Assembly (NCBI GenBank): GCA_024697595.1
Contig: JAILFK010000070.1
Span: forward strand, 1 to 64,000
DNA: 64,000 bases
DNA from: Lachnospiraceae bacterium
GTDB taxonomy: Bacteria; Bacillota; Clostridia; Lachnospirales; Lachnospiraceae
Direction of reading: 5' to 3'
The translations under genes and the position numbers were made by a program. Position 1 is the first letter of the stretch; each line of letters starts with the position of its first letter. Shown piece by piece: positions 37,893-46,408 of this stretch. The notes under the pieces are model-generated. The model had not been told where the DNA came from. It saw only the letters and a list, made by a program, of their open reading frames with translations, and ran no database searches.

Positions 37893-38885
37893 TTATTCGG
37901 TATCTCCGAATGTATATAATAATTGATTTGTTAAATAATATAAATTCAAAGCGCAGTCCGCATTATAAACAATTGATATAATGTCCTCTCCAGCTGAGTT
38001 TTTACTATATAAAACAAGACAATATCCCGCTTCATAGGTTGTTCCTGTTTTACCACCAATGACAGTAAAGCCTTCAGGTGCTTTAGATTTACCTAGTAAG
38101 TATTGATTAGTATTGTACCAGGTTTGAGTTTTTTCAGTGCCATCAATCCCAGTATAGATAGGGCTATATTCTTCTGTTGAAATGATACTTAAAAATGTTT
38201 CGTTTTTTATAGCTGCTGAAAATATTAAGTACATATCATAGATCGTTGTATAATGATCATCTTTATGCAATCCATGAGGTGTGATGAAATGACTATGAGT
38301 AGCACCGAATTCTCTCGCTTTTTTATTCATTAACTCAGCAAAATGTTCCTCATCACCTGCTACTCCCTCTGCAATTGCAATAGCTGCATCATTACCACTA
38401 CGTAACATCAAGCCGTACAATAAGTCTTTTAAAGACATAACGTCACCAGCTTTTAAATTTGCAACAGATGAGTCAGATGATTGATCGGCAGCATATTCAC
38501 TAACCGTAATCATTTGGTTTAAATCAGCATTTTCAATAGCTACCAAGGCAGTTAAAATCTTGGTTGTACTTGCAGGATACATTTTACCAAAGAGGTTTTG
38601 ACCGTAGGTAACTTCATGTGTACTTAAATTAAATACACCTCCACCTTGGGCAACATGTGAATCCACAAGATTTAAACCAAAATTATCATTTGATGTAACG
38701 CATTTATCACTACCGAAAAACTCAATATTTTCATCAGCAATAGTATTTACAAGGCCATATTGAGCTGATGTATTCTCTAGTTTATATGTCTTTATATTAT
38801 TTGAATCGCATGCACAAAATGATATTGATATAATACATATCAATATTAAAGCAATATATCTATTTATACATTTCACGCCACTCAA
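37893..38885 (-). CDS. D-alanyl-D-alanine carboxypeptidase, probable lipoprotein
   Basis: This class of low-molecular-weight penicillin-binding protein trims the terminal D-Ala of peptidoglycan stems. The three active-site motifs are present: STTK near residue 106, SGN near 163 and KTG near 279. The N-terminus is hydrophobic and ends in SFCAC, a plausible lipobox, so it may be a lipoprotein. At 330 residues it lacks the usual PBP5-type C-terminal stalk. The start is uncertain: TTG at 38885 or GTG at 38876, both overlapping the end of the MgsA-like gene. Confidence 0.88.
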   Translation of the reverse strand: MSGVKCINRYIALILICIISISFCACDSNNIKTYKLENTSAQYGLVNTIADENIEFFGSDKCVTSNDNFGLNLVDSHVAQGGGVFNLSTHEVTYGQNLFGKMYPASTTKILTALVAIENADLNQMITVSEYAADQSSDSSVANLKAGDVMSLKDLLYGLMLRSGNDAAIAIAEGVAGDEEHFAELMNKKAREFGATHSHFITPHGLHKDDHYTTIYDMYLIFSAAIKNETFLSIISTEEYSPIYTGIDGTEKTQTWYNTNQYLLGKSKAPEGFTVIGGKTGTTYEAGYCLVLYSKNSAGEDIISIVYNADCALNLYYLTNQLLYTFGDTE

Positions 38886-39255
38886 GATCTCCTCTATCCA
38901 ATGATTTAATAAGCAATTCAGCTGTAGCTAAATTAGTAGCCAATGGAATATTATTAGCATCACAAATCTTTACTATACTATTAACATCTGGCTCATGTGA
39001 TTTGACAGTTAGAGGGTCTCTCAAAAATATTACAAGATCGATTTCATTATGTTCTATTTGTGCACCTAATTGCTGAGTTCCACCTAAATGGCCTGCAAGA
39101 TATTTGTGAACAGATAAATTGGTAACTTCTTCGATAAGTCTTCCTGTTGTACCTGTTGCAAATAGATCATTTTTACTTAAAATACCTCTGTAAGCAATGC
39201 AAAAATTTTGCATTAGTTTCTTTTTTGAATCGTGTGCTACTAATCCAATGTTCAT
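38860..39255 (-). CDS. mgsA: Methylglyoxal-synthase-like protein with altered active site
   Basis: Methylglyoxal synthase converts dihydroxyacetone phosphate to methylglyoxal. The 131-residue protein keeps the fold and several active-site segments: NIGLVAHD, FATGTTG, FLRDP and HEPDV. The key segment, normally GPxGGDQQxGA, reads GHLGGTQQLGA. This puts Thr, near residue 59, at the position of the catalytic Asp (Asp71 in Escherichia coli). It lies between rodA and a carboxypeptidase in a cell-wall cluster, so it may be a regulator or a lineage variant. Confidence 0.85.
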   Translation of the reverse strand: MNIGLVAHDSKKKLMQNFCIAYRGILSKNDLFATGTTGRLIEEVTNLSVHKYLAGHLGGTQQLGAQIEHNEIDLVIFLRDPLTVKSHEPDVNSIVKICDANNIPLATNLATAELLIKSLDRGDLEWREMYK

Positions 39256-39273
39256 ATTGTAAGCCCCCTATCA

Positions 39274-40386
39274 CTAATATTTTTTTTGTTGTAATCCAAC
39301 GTTTAATACAAATCCTAATCCAGCATATAATGTAACTAATGATGTCAATCCATAACTTACAAAAGGAAGTGGTAAACCTGTATTTGGCATCAAACCTGTT
39401 ACTACACATATATTTACAAAACTTTGAAAACCTATTAAACACGCCATTCCAACGCATATAAGTTTTCCTGATAAATCTTTTGCTTTTTTTGAAGTTTCAA
39501 TACATTGATATGTAATATATAAAAGTAAAAAGATAATAGCTAAAGAACCTATAAAGCCTAATTCTTCTCCAGCAACTGCGAAGATAAAATCAGTTTGAGG
39601 TTCCGAAATATAATTACCATTTTTTACTGATTCAGCACTATCATTTCCTAAACCTTTTCCAATAAATTGGCCAGAACCTATGGCCATAATAGAATTTTGT
39701 TGTTGATACGCACCTTGAGGATAATCTTCAGGTCTAAGCCAATATAAGATTCTACGTGCTTGATAACCATGGGAACCAAATAGAGATTCTCCAAAACGCA
39801 ATACTAATAACACTAGTGTCACCACTGCAGGGACCGCTATAGCAAGGATTATACCTACTAATTTATAGCTTAATCCTGTGATAAATAAAAGCGCCGCAAT
39901 AATTAAAAATGTAACTATTGTAGTAGATAAATCAGGTTCTTTTAATATAAGAACTAAAGGTATTGCTGCAATAGCTGCTGTTTTTAAAATGAATTTTCTA
40001 TCATTTATCTCGTCTTCATGTTGCGTCAGATAAGCTGCAAAAAATAAAATTAATAATACTTTTGCTAATTCAGAAGGTTGAAATCTAATACCTACATCAA
40101 TCCATCTTGTGGCACCACCGACACTTGTTCCTATCATTAAAACCAAGATAAGTAAACCATTTACAATAAAATAATATACCCAATTGAATTGTAGAACAAA
40201 GTCATAGTCAACCAATGCAACAACAACCATAACCAGTATACCCAATATCATACCGATAATTTGCTTGCTCTGGTAATCTGAATTGGCACTTCCAATAACT
40301 AAAATTCCTAGTATGGTAAGTGCTATTACACTAAATATTAATTTGAAATTTACATTTTTTAATTTATATGTTTTTAATAATATCAT
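39274..40386 (-). CDS. rodA: RodA, SEDS peptidoglycan polymerase
   Basis: RodA polymerises glycan strands during elongation with a class B penicillin-binding protein. The 370-residue protein has about ten membrane segments and SEDS signatures GGATRWIDVGIRFQPSELAK near 90-110, FIFAVAGEELGFIGS near 265 and TGLMPNTGLPLPFVSYG near 325. It lies in the same transcript as mrdA, minC and mreBCD, which favours RodA over FtsW. Confidence 0.95.
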   Translation of the reverse strand: MILLKTYKLKNVNFKLIFSVIALTILGILVIGSANSDYQSKQIIGMILGILVMVVVALVDYDFVLQFNWVYYFIVNGLLILVLMIGTSVGGATRWIDVGIRFQPSELAKVLLILFFAAYLTQHEDEINDRKFILKTAAIAAIPLVLILKEPDLSTTIVTFLIIAALLFITGLSYKLVGIILAIAVPAVVTLVLLVLRFGESLFGSHGYQARRILYWLRPEDYPQGAYQQQNSIMAIGSGQFIGKGLGNDSAESVKNGNYISEPQTDFIFAVAGEELGFIGSLAIIFLLLYITYQCIETSKKAKDLSGKLICVGMACLIGFQSFVNICVVTGLMPNTGLPLPFVSYGLTSLVTLYAGLGFVLNVGLQQKKY

Positions 40387-40402
40387 AATTATAAGCTTTC
40401 CT

Positions 40403-41074
40403 TTAGCTTAGTTGTTTTATAAGTCCCATAGATAAAGGCTCACAAACTAATTGTTTGTTCCAGATTGCTGCTACCAAAGAATCACTTGTTTTATTTTTTC
40501 TAAATAATTTTTTCTTTGGTTCACTAGAACCACGGTATTTACCGATGCTAATTTCTTCTGCTTCAATAGAGTTGGCAATTATATAGCAAGAATTATTATC
40601 AGGATATCCAGCATGTACCTCGCCATAAATCTCACCAAATACTATTATATTTCCTGCAGCTTCTACTCTGCCTTTTTGTTTAACATTCCCTAATATTACA
40701 ATACTGCCATCTGATGTAATTGTTTTATCATTACCGATGGAGCCTCTAATTATTTTAGCATTTTTATATATGCTATCATAATAAAATTTATCAATCATCT
40801 CCATCATACGCTTATCTTTTAACTCATTGTTTTCATTGATAAGTGTGATTGTGATATCAGAATTTAACTGTATTGCTTCAGCAATTACAGAAGCTTCTCG
40901 ACCGGATACTGATCTTCCTTCAATGGTTAGTATTAGCTCAATTTCACCAAAGAAATTTCGGGAATTCGCAAATTTCGCACAAACATCCCTAACTAATTGC
41001 TCAAAATCAATATCTGGATCTAAAACAAGAGTTAATCCATATTTATTACTTTTAATAACAACTGACTCTTTCAT
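40403..41074 (-). CDS. minC: Septum-site inhibitor MinC
   Basis: MinC blocks FtsZ assembly away from midcell and is normally recruited to the membrane by MinD. The N-terminal domain (residues 1-95) is followed by the right-handed beta-helix domain starting near 105 (IIRGSIGNDKTITSDGSIVILGN). The helix core is divergent: a KQKGRVE segment stands where NPGAEV is usual, and the MinD-contact end is not canonical. minD and minE, which usually follow minC in this locus, are absent. rodA begins 16 bases later. Confidence 0.87.
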   Translation of the reverse strand: MKESVVIKSNKYGLTLVLDPDIDFEQLVRDVCAKFANSRNFFGEIELILTIEGRSVSGREASVIAEAIQLNSDITITLINENNELKDKRMMEMIDKFYYDSIYKNAKIIRGSIGNDKTITSDGSIVILGNVKQKGRVEAAGNIIVFGEIYGEVHAGYPDNNSCYIIANSIEAEEISIGKYRGSSEPKKKLFRKNKTSDSLVAAIWNKQLVCEPLSMGLIKQLS

Positions 41075-41092
41075 ATTTGCCTCTTTTATAAA

Positions 41093-43942
41093 TTAATCTG
41101 CAACTGTATTTGATGTATTAACGTTTTCTACATTACCATTTACTATATTATCTAAAGTTGTTTCGCCAAAGTAATATGACATTACTTGAGATGAAACAAG
41201 AGCTGCATTACTTGAACTATATCCATATGCAATACGTGTAGCTACTGCTATTTCAGGCTTGTCATACGGCGCGTATCCTACAAATAACGCATGGTTAGGT
41301 CGGTTGTGTACCTGCTGCGCAGTTCCAGTTTTACCAGCTGCTTGATATCCAACGTTATCAAAAGCTGATAGATCTTCAACTACCATTCTAAGTCCGGAAT
41401 TTACTACATTCCATTCCTCATTTGAAATAGTATTGATTTGGTTTTTAACAGAAGGTTTGTAGGATTCAATTGTTTTATCCGAACCTGAATCCTGAACATG
41501 GTCTAACAATGTCAAATCATACACCGTTCCATGATTAGCTACTGCTGCAATATATCGAGCCAACGCTATAGTTGTAATATTGTTATCTGACTGTCCAATG
41601 GCAGCCATGACAGGATATTGAGTAGCTAATTCTGATTGATTTTCTTGAATTTCAACACCTGTTTTTGAATCTAAACCAAAAAGTGATGCGTATTGAGAAA
41701 GTTTATTTATACCAACTTCATCATCATAATTGTTATCGCCGCCAGCTAATTGATATCCAACTTCATAGAAGAAATAGTTACATGAATATCTAAGCGCTGA
41801 GGCAACATTAATGGCACCGTGATTGCTAGGATAAGCCCAACATTTTGGCTTATTACTTACTTTTTCAAACACACCTTGATCTACGATGGTTGTACTTGGC
41901 GTTATAACACCATTTTTCAAACCTGCAAAGGAACTGACAATTTTATATGTAGAACCTGGTGCAGTTCTCTGCTGTGTTGCATAGTTATATAGCGGATTTG
42001 ATAAACTTGAATTCAAATATTTGTAATACTGCGAGTCAACATTGTTAGCTAATCTGTTATTATCATATCCCGGATAAGATACGCAGGCCAATAATTCACC
42101 TGTGTTTGGATCTATAATAACTACAGAGCCTGAACATGGATCTAAGGCTAATTGACCTGGAGTTAACTCTCTATTTTTTATTTTTTCAAGAACAAAACCA
42201 TAAGAATTAATGCCACCTGAAATTAATGCTTGATGCTTGGCTTCATCCTCAGGCAAAACACCCTGGTCATATAATATTGCACAAAGCTGGTTTCCGCTAA
42301 CCATATCTTGTAAAATAACATATTTATATACTAATTTCTCAAACTTGCTATCAGTTTTTAACTCTTCTAGCACATAATCTACCAATGAATTGTAAATTTC
42401 ATCAGTATCTTCATATTTGGATGACTGAGAAAATTTAGTTATATCTATCCAATTCATTTCAATGGCATATTTTAAATACTCATTCACACTAAGATTTTCA
42501 TTAGTCCATTGAATTTGCATCTCATCTGAAGAATCTATATTATTTGCATCAAAAATACCATTTGATTTAAGCATTGTAACAATATAAGTAGAATATTTTT
42601 GATATTCTTCAGGTAATTTATTATACACAGTTGGATTAGACTGGCGTAATTGCTCGTTTAATCCAGCAATAACCGAATCTTCCTTGGTATTATATGCTTG
42701 TAAAACAGCTTTTTCTGTATCAGTTGCCCCACTTGTTTCAAAATAATCTGTATCAATCAATCCATTATTGATGAAGGAATAATACACATCATATATTGGA
42801 ATGATGATATCGGACTCATCTTCTGTGACAGCTGCAGTTTTAACATTTGCAATTTTGGAATAAAGTATACTTGCCAACTCATTTTCCAAAATATTATATG
42901 CGGCAACTTGAAGATCATGATCAATGGATGTATATACATCATTTCCAGGTATAGCTTCAGTTTTATCAGAAACATCTATGATACTTCCCACATTATCTAC
43001 ATAAATAGTTTGAGTTCCCTTTGTACCTGATAAATATTTATCCATATACTGCTCTAAACCTGATTTACCAACCACGTCTGACATTTCAATTGTCTCGTCA
43101 TCTTCAGATAATTTATCATATTCTTCAGTTGAAATAGTTCCTGTATATCCAATAATATGTGAGAAATATTTACTATCAACATATTTTCGTGCTGATTTTT
43201 CTTCAACAGCAACACCGGTCAAAGTATTGCTATTTTCCTTAATATAGGCCACACTTGCATCGCTTACTGAACTAGATATAACTGTAGCGATGTATTTCTT
43301 AAAATTATTTTGTGACATATTATATCGAACAATACAAATTTTATACCTTAAATCATCATCATATTTATCGGAAATATCATATTTATTTTCGCTGAAAAGA
43401 AACTTCATCATATCTGGAGCAGAAATATTAGTTTCATTTAAATCATACTTATTTTTGGTCTCTAAATCAACTATACTAGCATGACCAAATACATCTGCTC
43501 TAAATCTATTTATAGCAGTATCTGACGTTGAAACATATTCATATGTTCCATTGGAAGTTCTAGTTATTCCAAATTCATTATCAATTGTGTCGCCATTTTT
43601 TTCTAAATGAGTGATAATCTCAGCTATCTCTGAATTTAGAGCTTTGTTTTTCTCGTCAGAAGTATCATAAGTTCCGCTATCTTCAATTGTCACAGCATAA
43701 GCTAATTCATTATAAGCTAATAATTTACCATTTCTATCGTATATACATCCTCGAGTTGCAGGAATGCTCTCGGTCTTTTCGACTGTCAAATCATAATTCG
43801 CCTGATATTCATTGCCTCGCACAATTTGTAAAATGAATAAACGCAGGGCGAGTATAGATGTACATAAGATAAATAAGGCAACAAGGACTTTGGTTCTATC
43901 TTGTATTTTGCTCAATATAAAGTCTTTAAATTCATCCAACAA
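41093..43942 (-). CDS. mrdA: Class B penicillin-binding protein 2 (MrdA-like), with large insertion
   Basis: This transpeptidase cross-links peptidoglycan during elongation with RodA. A short cytoplasmic part and one membrane segment (about 19-38) lead to the dimerisation domain. The C-terminal transpeptidase domain has STYK near residue 662, SCN near 722 and KTGTAQ near 872. At 949 residues it is much longer than the usual 600-750. The extra length is a helical insertion at about residues 360-600 between the two domains. Start is a TTG ten bases after AGGAGG, overlapping mreD by 11 bases. Confidence 0.93.
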   Translation of the reverse strand: MLDEFKDFILSKIQDRTKVLVALFILCTSILALRLFILQIVRGNEYQANYDLTVEKTESIPATRGCIYDRNGKLLAYNELAYAVTIEDSGTYDTSDEKNKALNSEIAEIITHLEKNGDTIDNEFGITRTSNGTYEYVSTSDTAINRFRADVFGHASIVDLETKNKYDLNETNISAPDMMKFLFSENKYDISDKYDDDLRYKICIVRYNMSQNNFKKYIATVISSSVSDASVAYIKENSNTLTGVAVEEKSARKYVDSKYFSHIIGYTGTISTEEYDKLSEDDETIEMSDVVGKSGLEQYMDKYLSGTKGTQTIYVDNVGSIIDVSDKTEAIPGNDVYTSIDHDLQVAAYNILENELASILYSKIANVKTAAVTEDESDIIIPIYDVYYSFINNGLIDTDYFETSGATDTEKAVLQAYNTKEDSVIAGLNEQLRQSNPTVYNKLPEEYQKYSTYIVTMLKSNGIFDANNIDSSDEMQIQWTNENLSVNEYLKYAIEMNWIDITKFSQSSKYEDTDEIYNSLVDYVLEELKTDSKFEKLVYKYVILQDMVSGNQLCAILYDQGVLPEDEAKHQALISGGINSYGFVLEKIKNRELTPGQLALDPCSGSVVIIDPNTGELLACVSYPGYDNNRLANNVDSQYYKYLNSSLSNPLYNYATQQRTAPGSTYKIVSSFAGLKNGVITPSTTIVDQGVFEKVSNKPKCWAYPSNHGAINVASALRYSCNYFFYEVGYQLAGGDNNYDDEVGINKLSQYASLFGLDSKTGVEIQENQSELATQYPVMAAIGQSDNNITTIALARYIAAVANHGTVYDLTLLDHVQDSGSDKTIESYKPSVKNQINTISNEEWNVVNSGLRMVVEDLSAFDNVGYQAAGKTGTAQQVHNRPNHALFVGYAPYDKPEIAVATRIAYGYSSSNAALVSSQVMSYYFGETTLDNIVNGNVENVNTSNTVAD

Positions 43943-44474
43943 GTTTACGTTGCCTCCTATCCTTTCCTTTATCTAGCCAGACATTTATTTTGAAAATAAT
44001 ATAATAAACAAATATTCCGACTATTAAAGTGTATACAGCCTCTGGCATGATTAAATTCATGAAAAAGTATCCAAATGAATAATCTTTTTGTGACAAAAAG
44101 AAAACAAAGTAAATTATTACTCCATAAATCACATCAACAAAACCGATTAAAAACATTGGCAACTTAAAATCATCTCCGAAAAATAATTTCTTGAAGAGAC
44201 CGCTTAAAAATCCCAAATATAAGAAAACTAAGGCGTAAAAGCCTAAGTAATATCCGCTGAAAAAGTCTAAAACTATACCGCAAGAAAAACCTACAGCCAT
44301 TCCCTGAGTTCTGCCTCTTAGCAAACCGTAAGTTGTTGTTACAGCAACCATGAGATTTGGAGTTACCGATGCAAGCTTAAAAGTCGGGAATACAGATGTT
44401 TGTAATAAAAAAGATACAAATATAACCAATACAATTGAAGCTATGTATTTAACAAGTTCTTTTACTTCTATCAC
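43932..44474 (-). CDS. mreD: Rod shape-determining protein MreD
   Basis: MreD is a small multispanning membrane partner of MreC and RodA-PBP2. The 180-residue protein has about five hydrophobic segments and the family features TSVFPTFKLASVTPNLMV and GFSCGIVLDFFSG. Start is a GTG overlapping the mreC stop (GTGA). It sits between mreC and mrdA, the normal order. Confidence 0.9.
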   Translation of the reverse strand: MIEVKELVKYIASIVLVIFVSFLLQTSVFPTFKLASVTPNLMVAVTTTYGLLRGRTQGMAVGFSCGIVLDFFSGYYLGFYALVFLYLGFLSGLFKKLFFGDDFKLPMFLIGFVDVIYGVIIYFVFFLSQKDYSFGYFFMNLIMPEAVYTLIVGIFVYYIIFKINVWLDKGKDRRQRKLVG

Positions 44475-45322
44475 TTACCTGTCTCCTTTAACTGCATAAT
44501 GACTAGAACATCTTGTAAATGTTTAAAATCAACCACAGGAGTGATTGTTCCTGATTTTGTTAGATTATTCCCATCATCTTTTATTTCAGTAACATAACCA
44601 ACTAATAATCCAGGTATATATTTACTACTGATATTAGATGTAACCACAGATTCTCCGGCAGAAATTTCATCGTCCTGATCTTCTAATCCTGTAAATTTTA
44701 TACAACCTTTATTGGTCATGGACTCTAAACTTCCTGTAGTAATACAATTATCATTCGTAGACAACATCATAGTGCTAACGTTGCTTGTGTCATTAATAAT
44801 TGATTGGACAATTGCATAGTCATTTCCGACTTCAGTAACAATTCCAACTAATCCACTTCCAGCAATAACATTCATATCAACCTTTATTCCATCAGAACTA
44901 CCTTTGTCGATGGTAAAGGTATCAAACCAATTGTTACTGCCTTTTGCTATAACATGTGCACCAGTAGTCTTATATTCAGAATATTTTTTATCTAATTGAT
45001 ATAATTCCTGTAAGTTTTCTAATTCAGACTGTTGTAAGCGCGTCTGAGTAAGCTGATTCGACAAATCATCTACTTGATTTTGTAACTTTTCATTTTCAGC
45101 AATCAGCTGCTCTTTTGTCTTAGTGTCATTACTGCTTATAGAAATAATATTGCCCATATAATCCAAGCCTTCTTGCATTGGTACAAAAATATAATTGGCA
45201 ATAGTTCTAAAAGGCTCACCTGTATAACCTGTTGCATAGCTTGCGAATAAAAGCATTACACATACAACAGTTAAAATCATGAGCAAATATTTACTTGGCA
45301 AAAAATTACCTTTACGATTCAT
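44471..45322 (-). CDS. mreC: Rod shape-determining protein MreC
   Basis: MreC links cytoplasmic MreB to extracellular synthases. It has a membrane segment at about residues 11-30, a coiled coil near 70-110 (KEQLIAENEKLQNQVDD) and a beta-barrel domain with GVKVDMNVIAGSGLVGIV-type motifs and SGTITPVVDFKHLQDVLV at the end. The 283-residue length is typical. Confidence 0.95.
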   Translation of the reverse strand: MNRKGNFLPSKYLLMILTVVCVMLLFASYATGYTGEPFRTIANYIFVPMQEGLDYMGNIISISSNDTKTKEQLIAENEKLQNQVDDLSNQLTQTRLQQSELENLQELYQLDKKYSEYKTTGAHVIAKGSNNWFDTFTIDKGSSDGIKVDMNVIAGSGLVGIVTEVGNDYAIVQSIINDTSNVSTMMLSTNDNCITTGSLESMTNKGCIKFTGLEDQDDEISAGESVVTSNISSKYIPGLLVGYVTEIKDDGNNLTKSGTITPVVDFKHLQDVLVIMQLKETGK

Positions 45323-45345
45323 TTGACCTATCTTCCTACTTCATT

Positions 45346-46359
45346 TTATTTAAAAATTCTAGCCTTCATACCATGTCCAAACTTCTTATATTTAGAATCT
45401 GTAAGAACTTTCTTCAATCCAAATACTACTGTATTGTCAGTGTCTTCTGAAATATTGACATTGATATTTGTAACCTCTTTAAACAACACATCCAAAGAAT
45501 CTATCTTGGCACTTCCACCTGATAAATATATTCCTGAATGAACCACATCCTTAGCAAGTTCTGGTGGAACTTTTTCTAAAAGAATTTTTATTGAATTGCA
45601 CAAACTTTCTAAGTTGGATTTAATTCCCTCGTATACAGTTTCTGCTTTGATTTCCATTTCTATTGGCAATCCGCTGACCACATCTCTACCAACTACTGTC
45701 ATAGTATCTGTACGACCTGGCATAGCACTACCGATTTCCTCTTTCAATTGACAAGCTGTTTTCTTGCCGATTAGCAAATTGAATTTTCTCTTCATATGAG
45801 TCACTATTGCCTCATCTAATTGATTGCCACCAAACTGTAATAATTCAGTGATGACAAGTCCGCCTAAAGAAATAACAGAAATCTCAGTTGTATCAGCGCC
45901 AAAATCAACAACCATAATTCCAGTTGGTAAGGTGATATCCAATCCCATACCAAGGGCTGTTGCCAATGGCTTCTCACACAATGTTATACTGTGAGTCTTG
46001 GTTTTTGATTTGGAAAATATTTCATAAAATGCTCTCTGTTCAACTTCTGTAATGCCAGTTGGAACAGCAAGAATAATATCTGCACCCTTTAATTTGGCAT
46101 CAACTTTTTCTTCAAGTGCAGAAAATAGCATAGTCTGCATATTATCAAAATCAGCAATAACTCCGCTGACTATCGGAAAAGATACCTGAATTGTCTCAGG
46201 AGCCTTCTCGTACATTGCATAAGCCTCATCTCCATATGCATACATTTCATCCTTTTCAATAATGGCAATTGTATTCTTTATACTAGTAACTTCATCAGTG
46301 TTATTATTATATATTTTTAGGTTTGCCGTACCCATATCAATACCGTATGAATTGCTCAA
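45346..46359 (-). CDS. mreB: MreB-like actin homologue with altered phosphate loops
   Basis: MreB forms filaments that guide elongation enzymes. The 337-residue protein has the actin fold: phosphate-1 GIDMGTANLKIY, connecting motifs, phosphate-2 VDFGADTTEISV (usually VDIGGGTTE) and the adenosine motif IYLSGGSAKIDSL (usually GGGALL). The family body NLLIGKKTACQLKEEIGSA is clear. An ATG at 46374 exists, but GGAGGACAAAATT is well placed for the TTG at 46359, which starts at the usual MreB N-terminus. It heads the mreCD-mrdA block. Confidence 0.9.
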   Translation of the reverse strand: MSNSYGIDMGTANLKIYNNNTDEVTSIKNTIAIIEKDEMYAYGDEAYAMYEKAPETIQVSFPIVSGVIADFDNMQTMLFSALEEKVDAKLKGADIILAVPTGITEVEQRAFYEIFSKSKTKTHSITLCEKPLATALGMGLDITLPTGIMVVDFGADTTEISVISLGGLVITELLQFGGNQLDEAIVTHMKRKFNLLIGKKTACQLKEEIGSAMPGRTDTMTVVGRDVVSGLPIEMEIKAETVYEGIKSNLESLCNSIKILLEKVPPELAKDVVHSGIYLSGGSAKIDSLDVLFKEVTNINVNISEDTDNTVVFGLKKVLTDSKYKKFGHGMKARIFK

Positions 46360-46408
46360 AATTTTGTCCTCCATCTATTAAAAAACGCTTCTTTTCATTT
46401 TAGCATAT

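Noticed and set aside
39173..39457. Minus-strand frame of 94 residues across the rodA-mgsA junction
   Set aside because: It overlaps both genes in another frame, has no family resemblance and is Cys/Trp-rich in the manner of a shadow frame.
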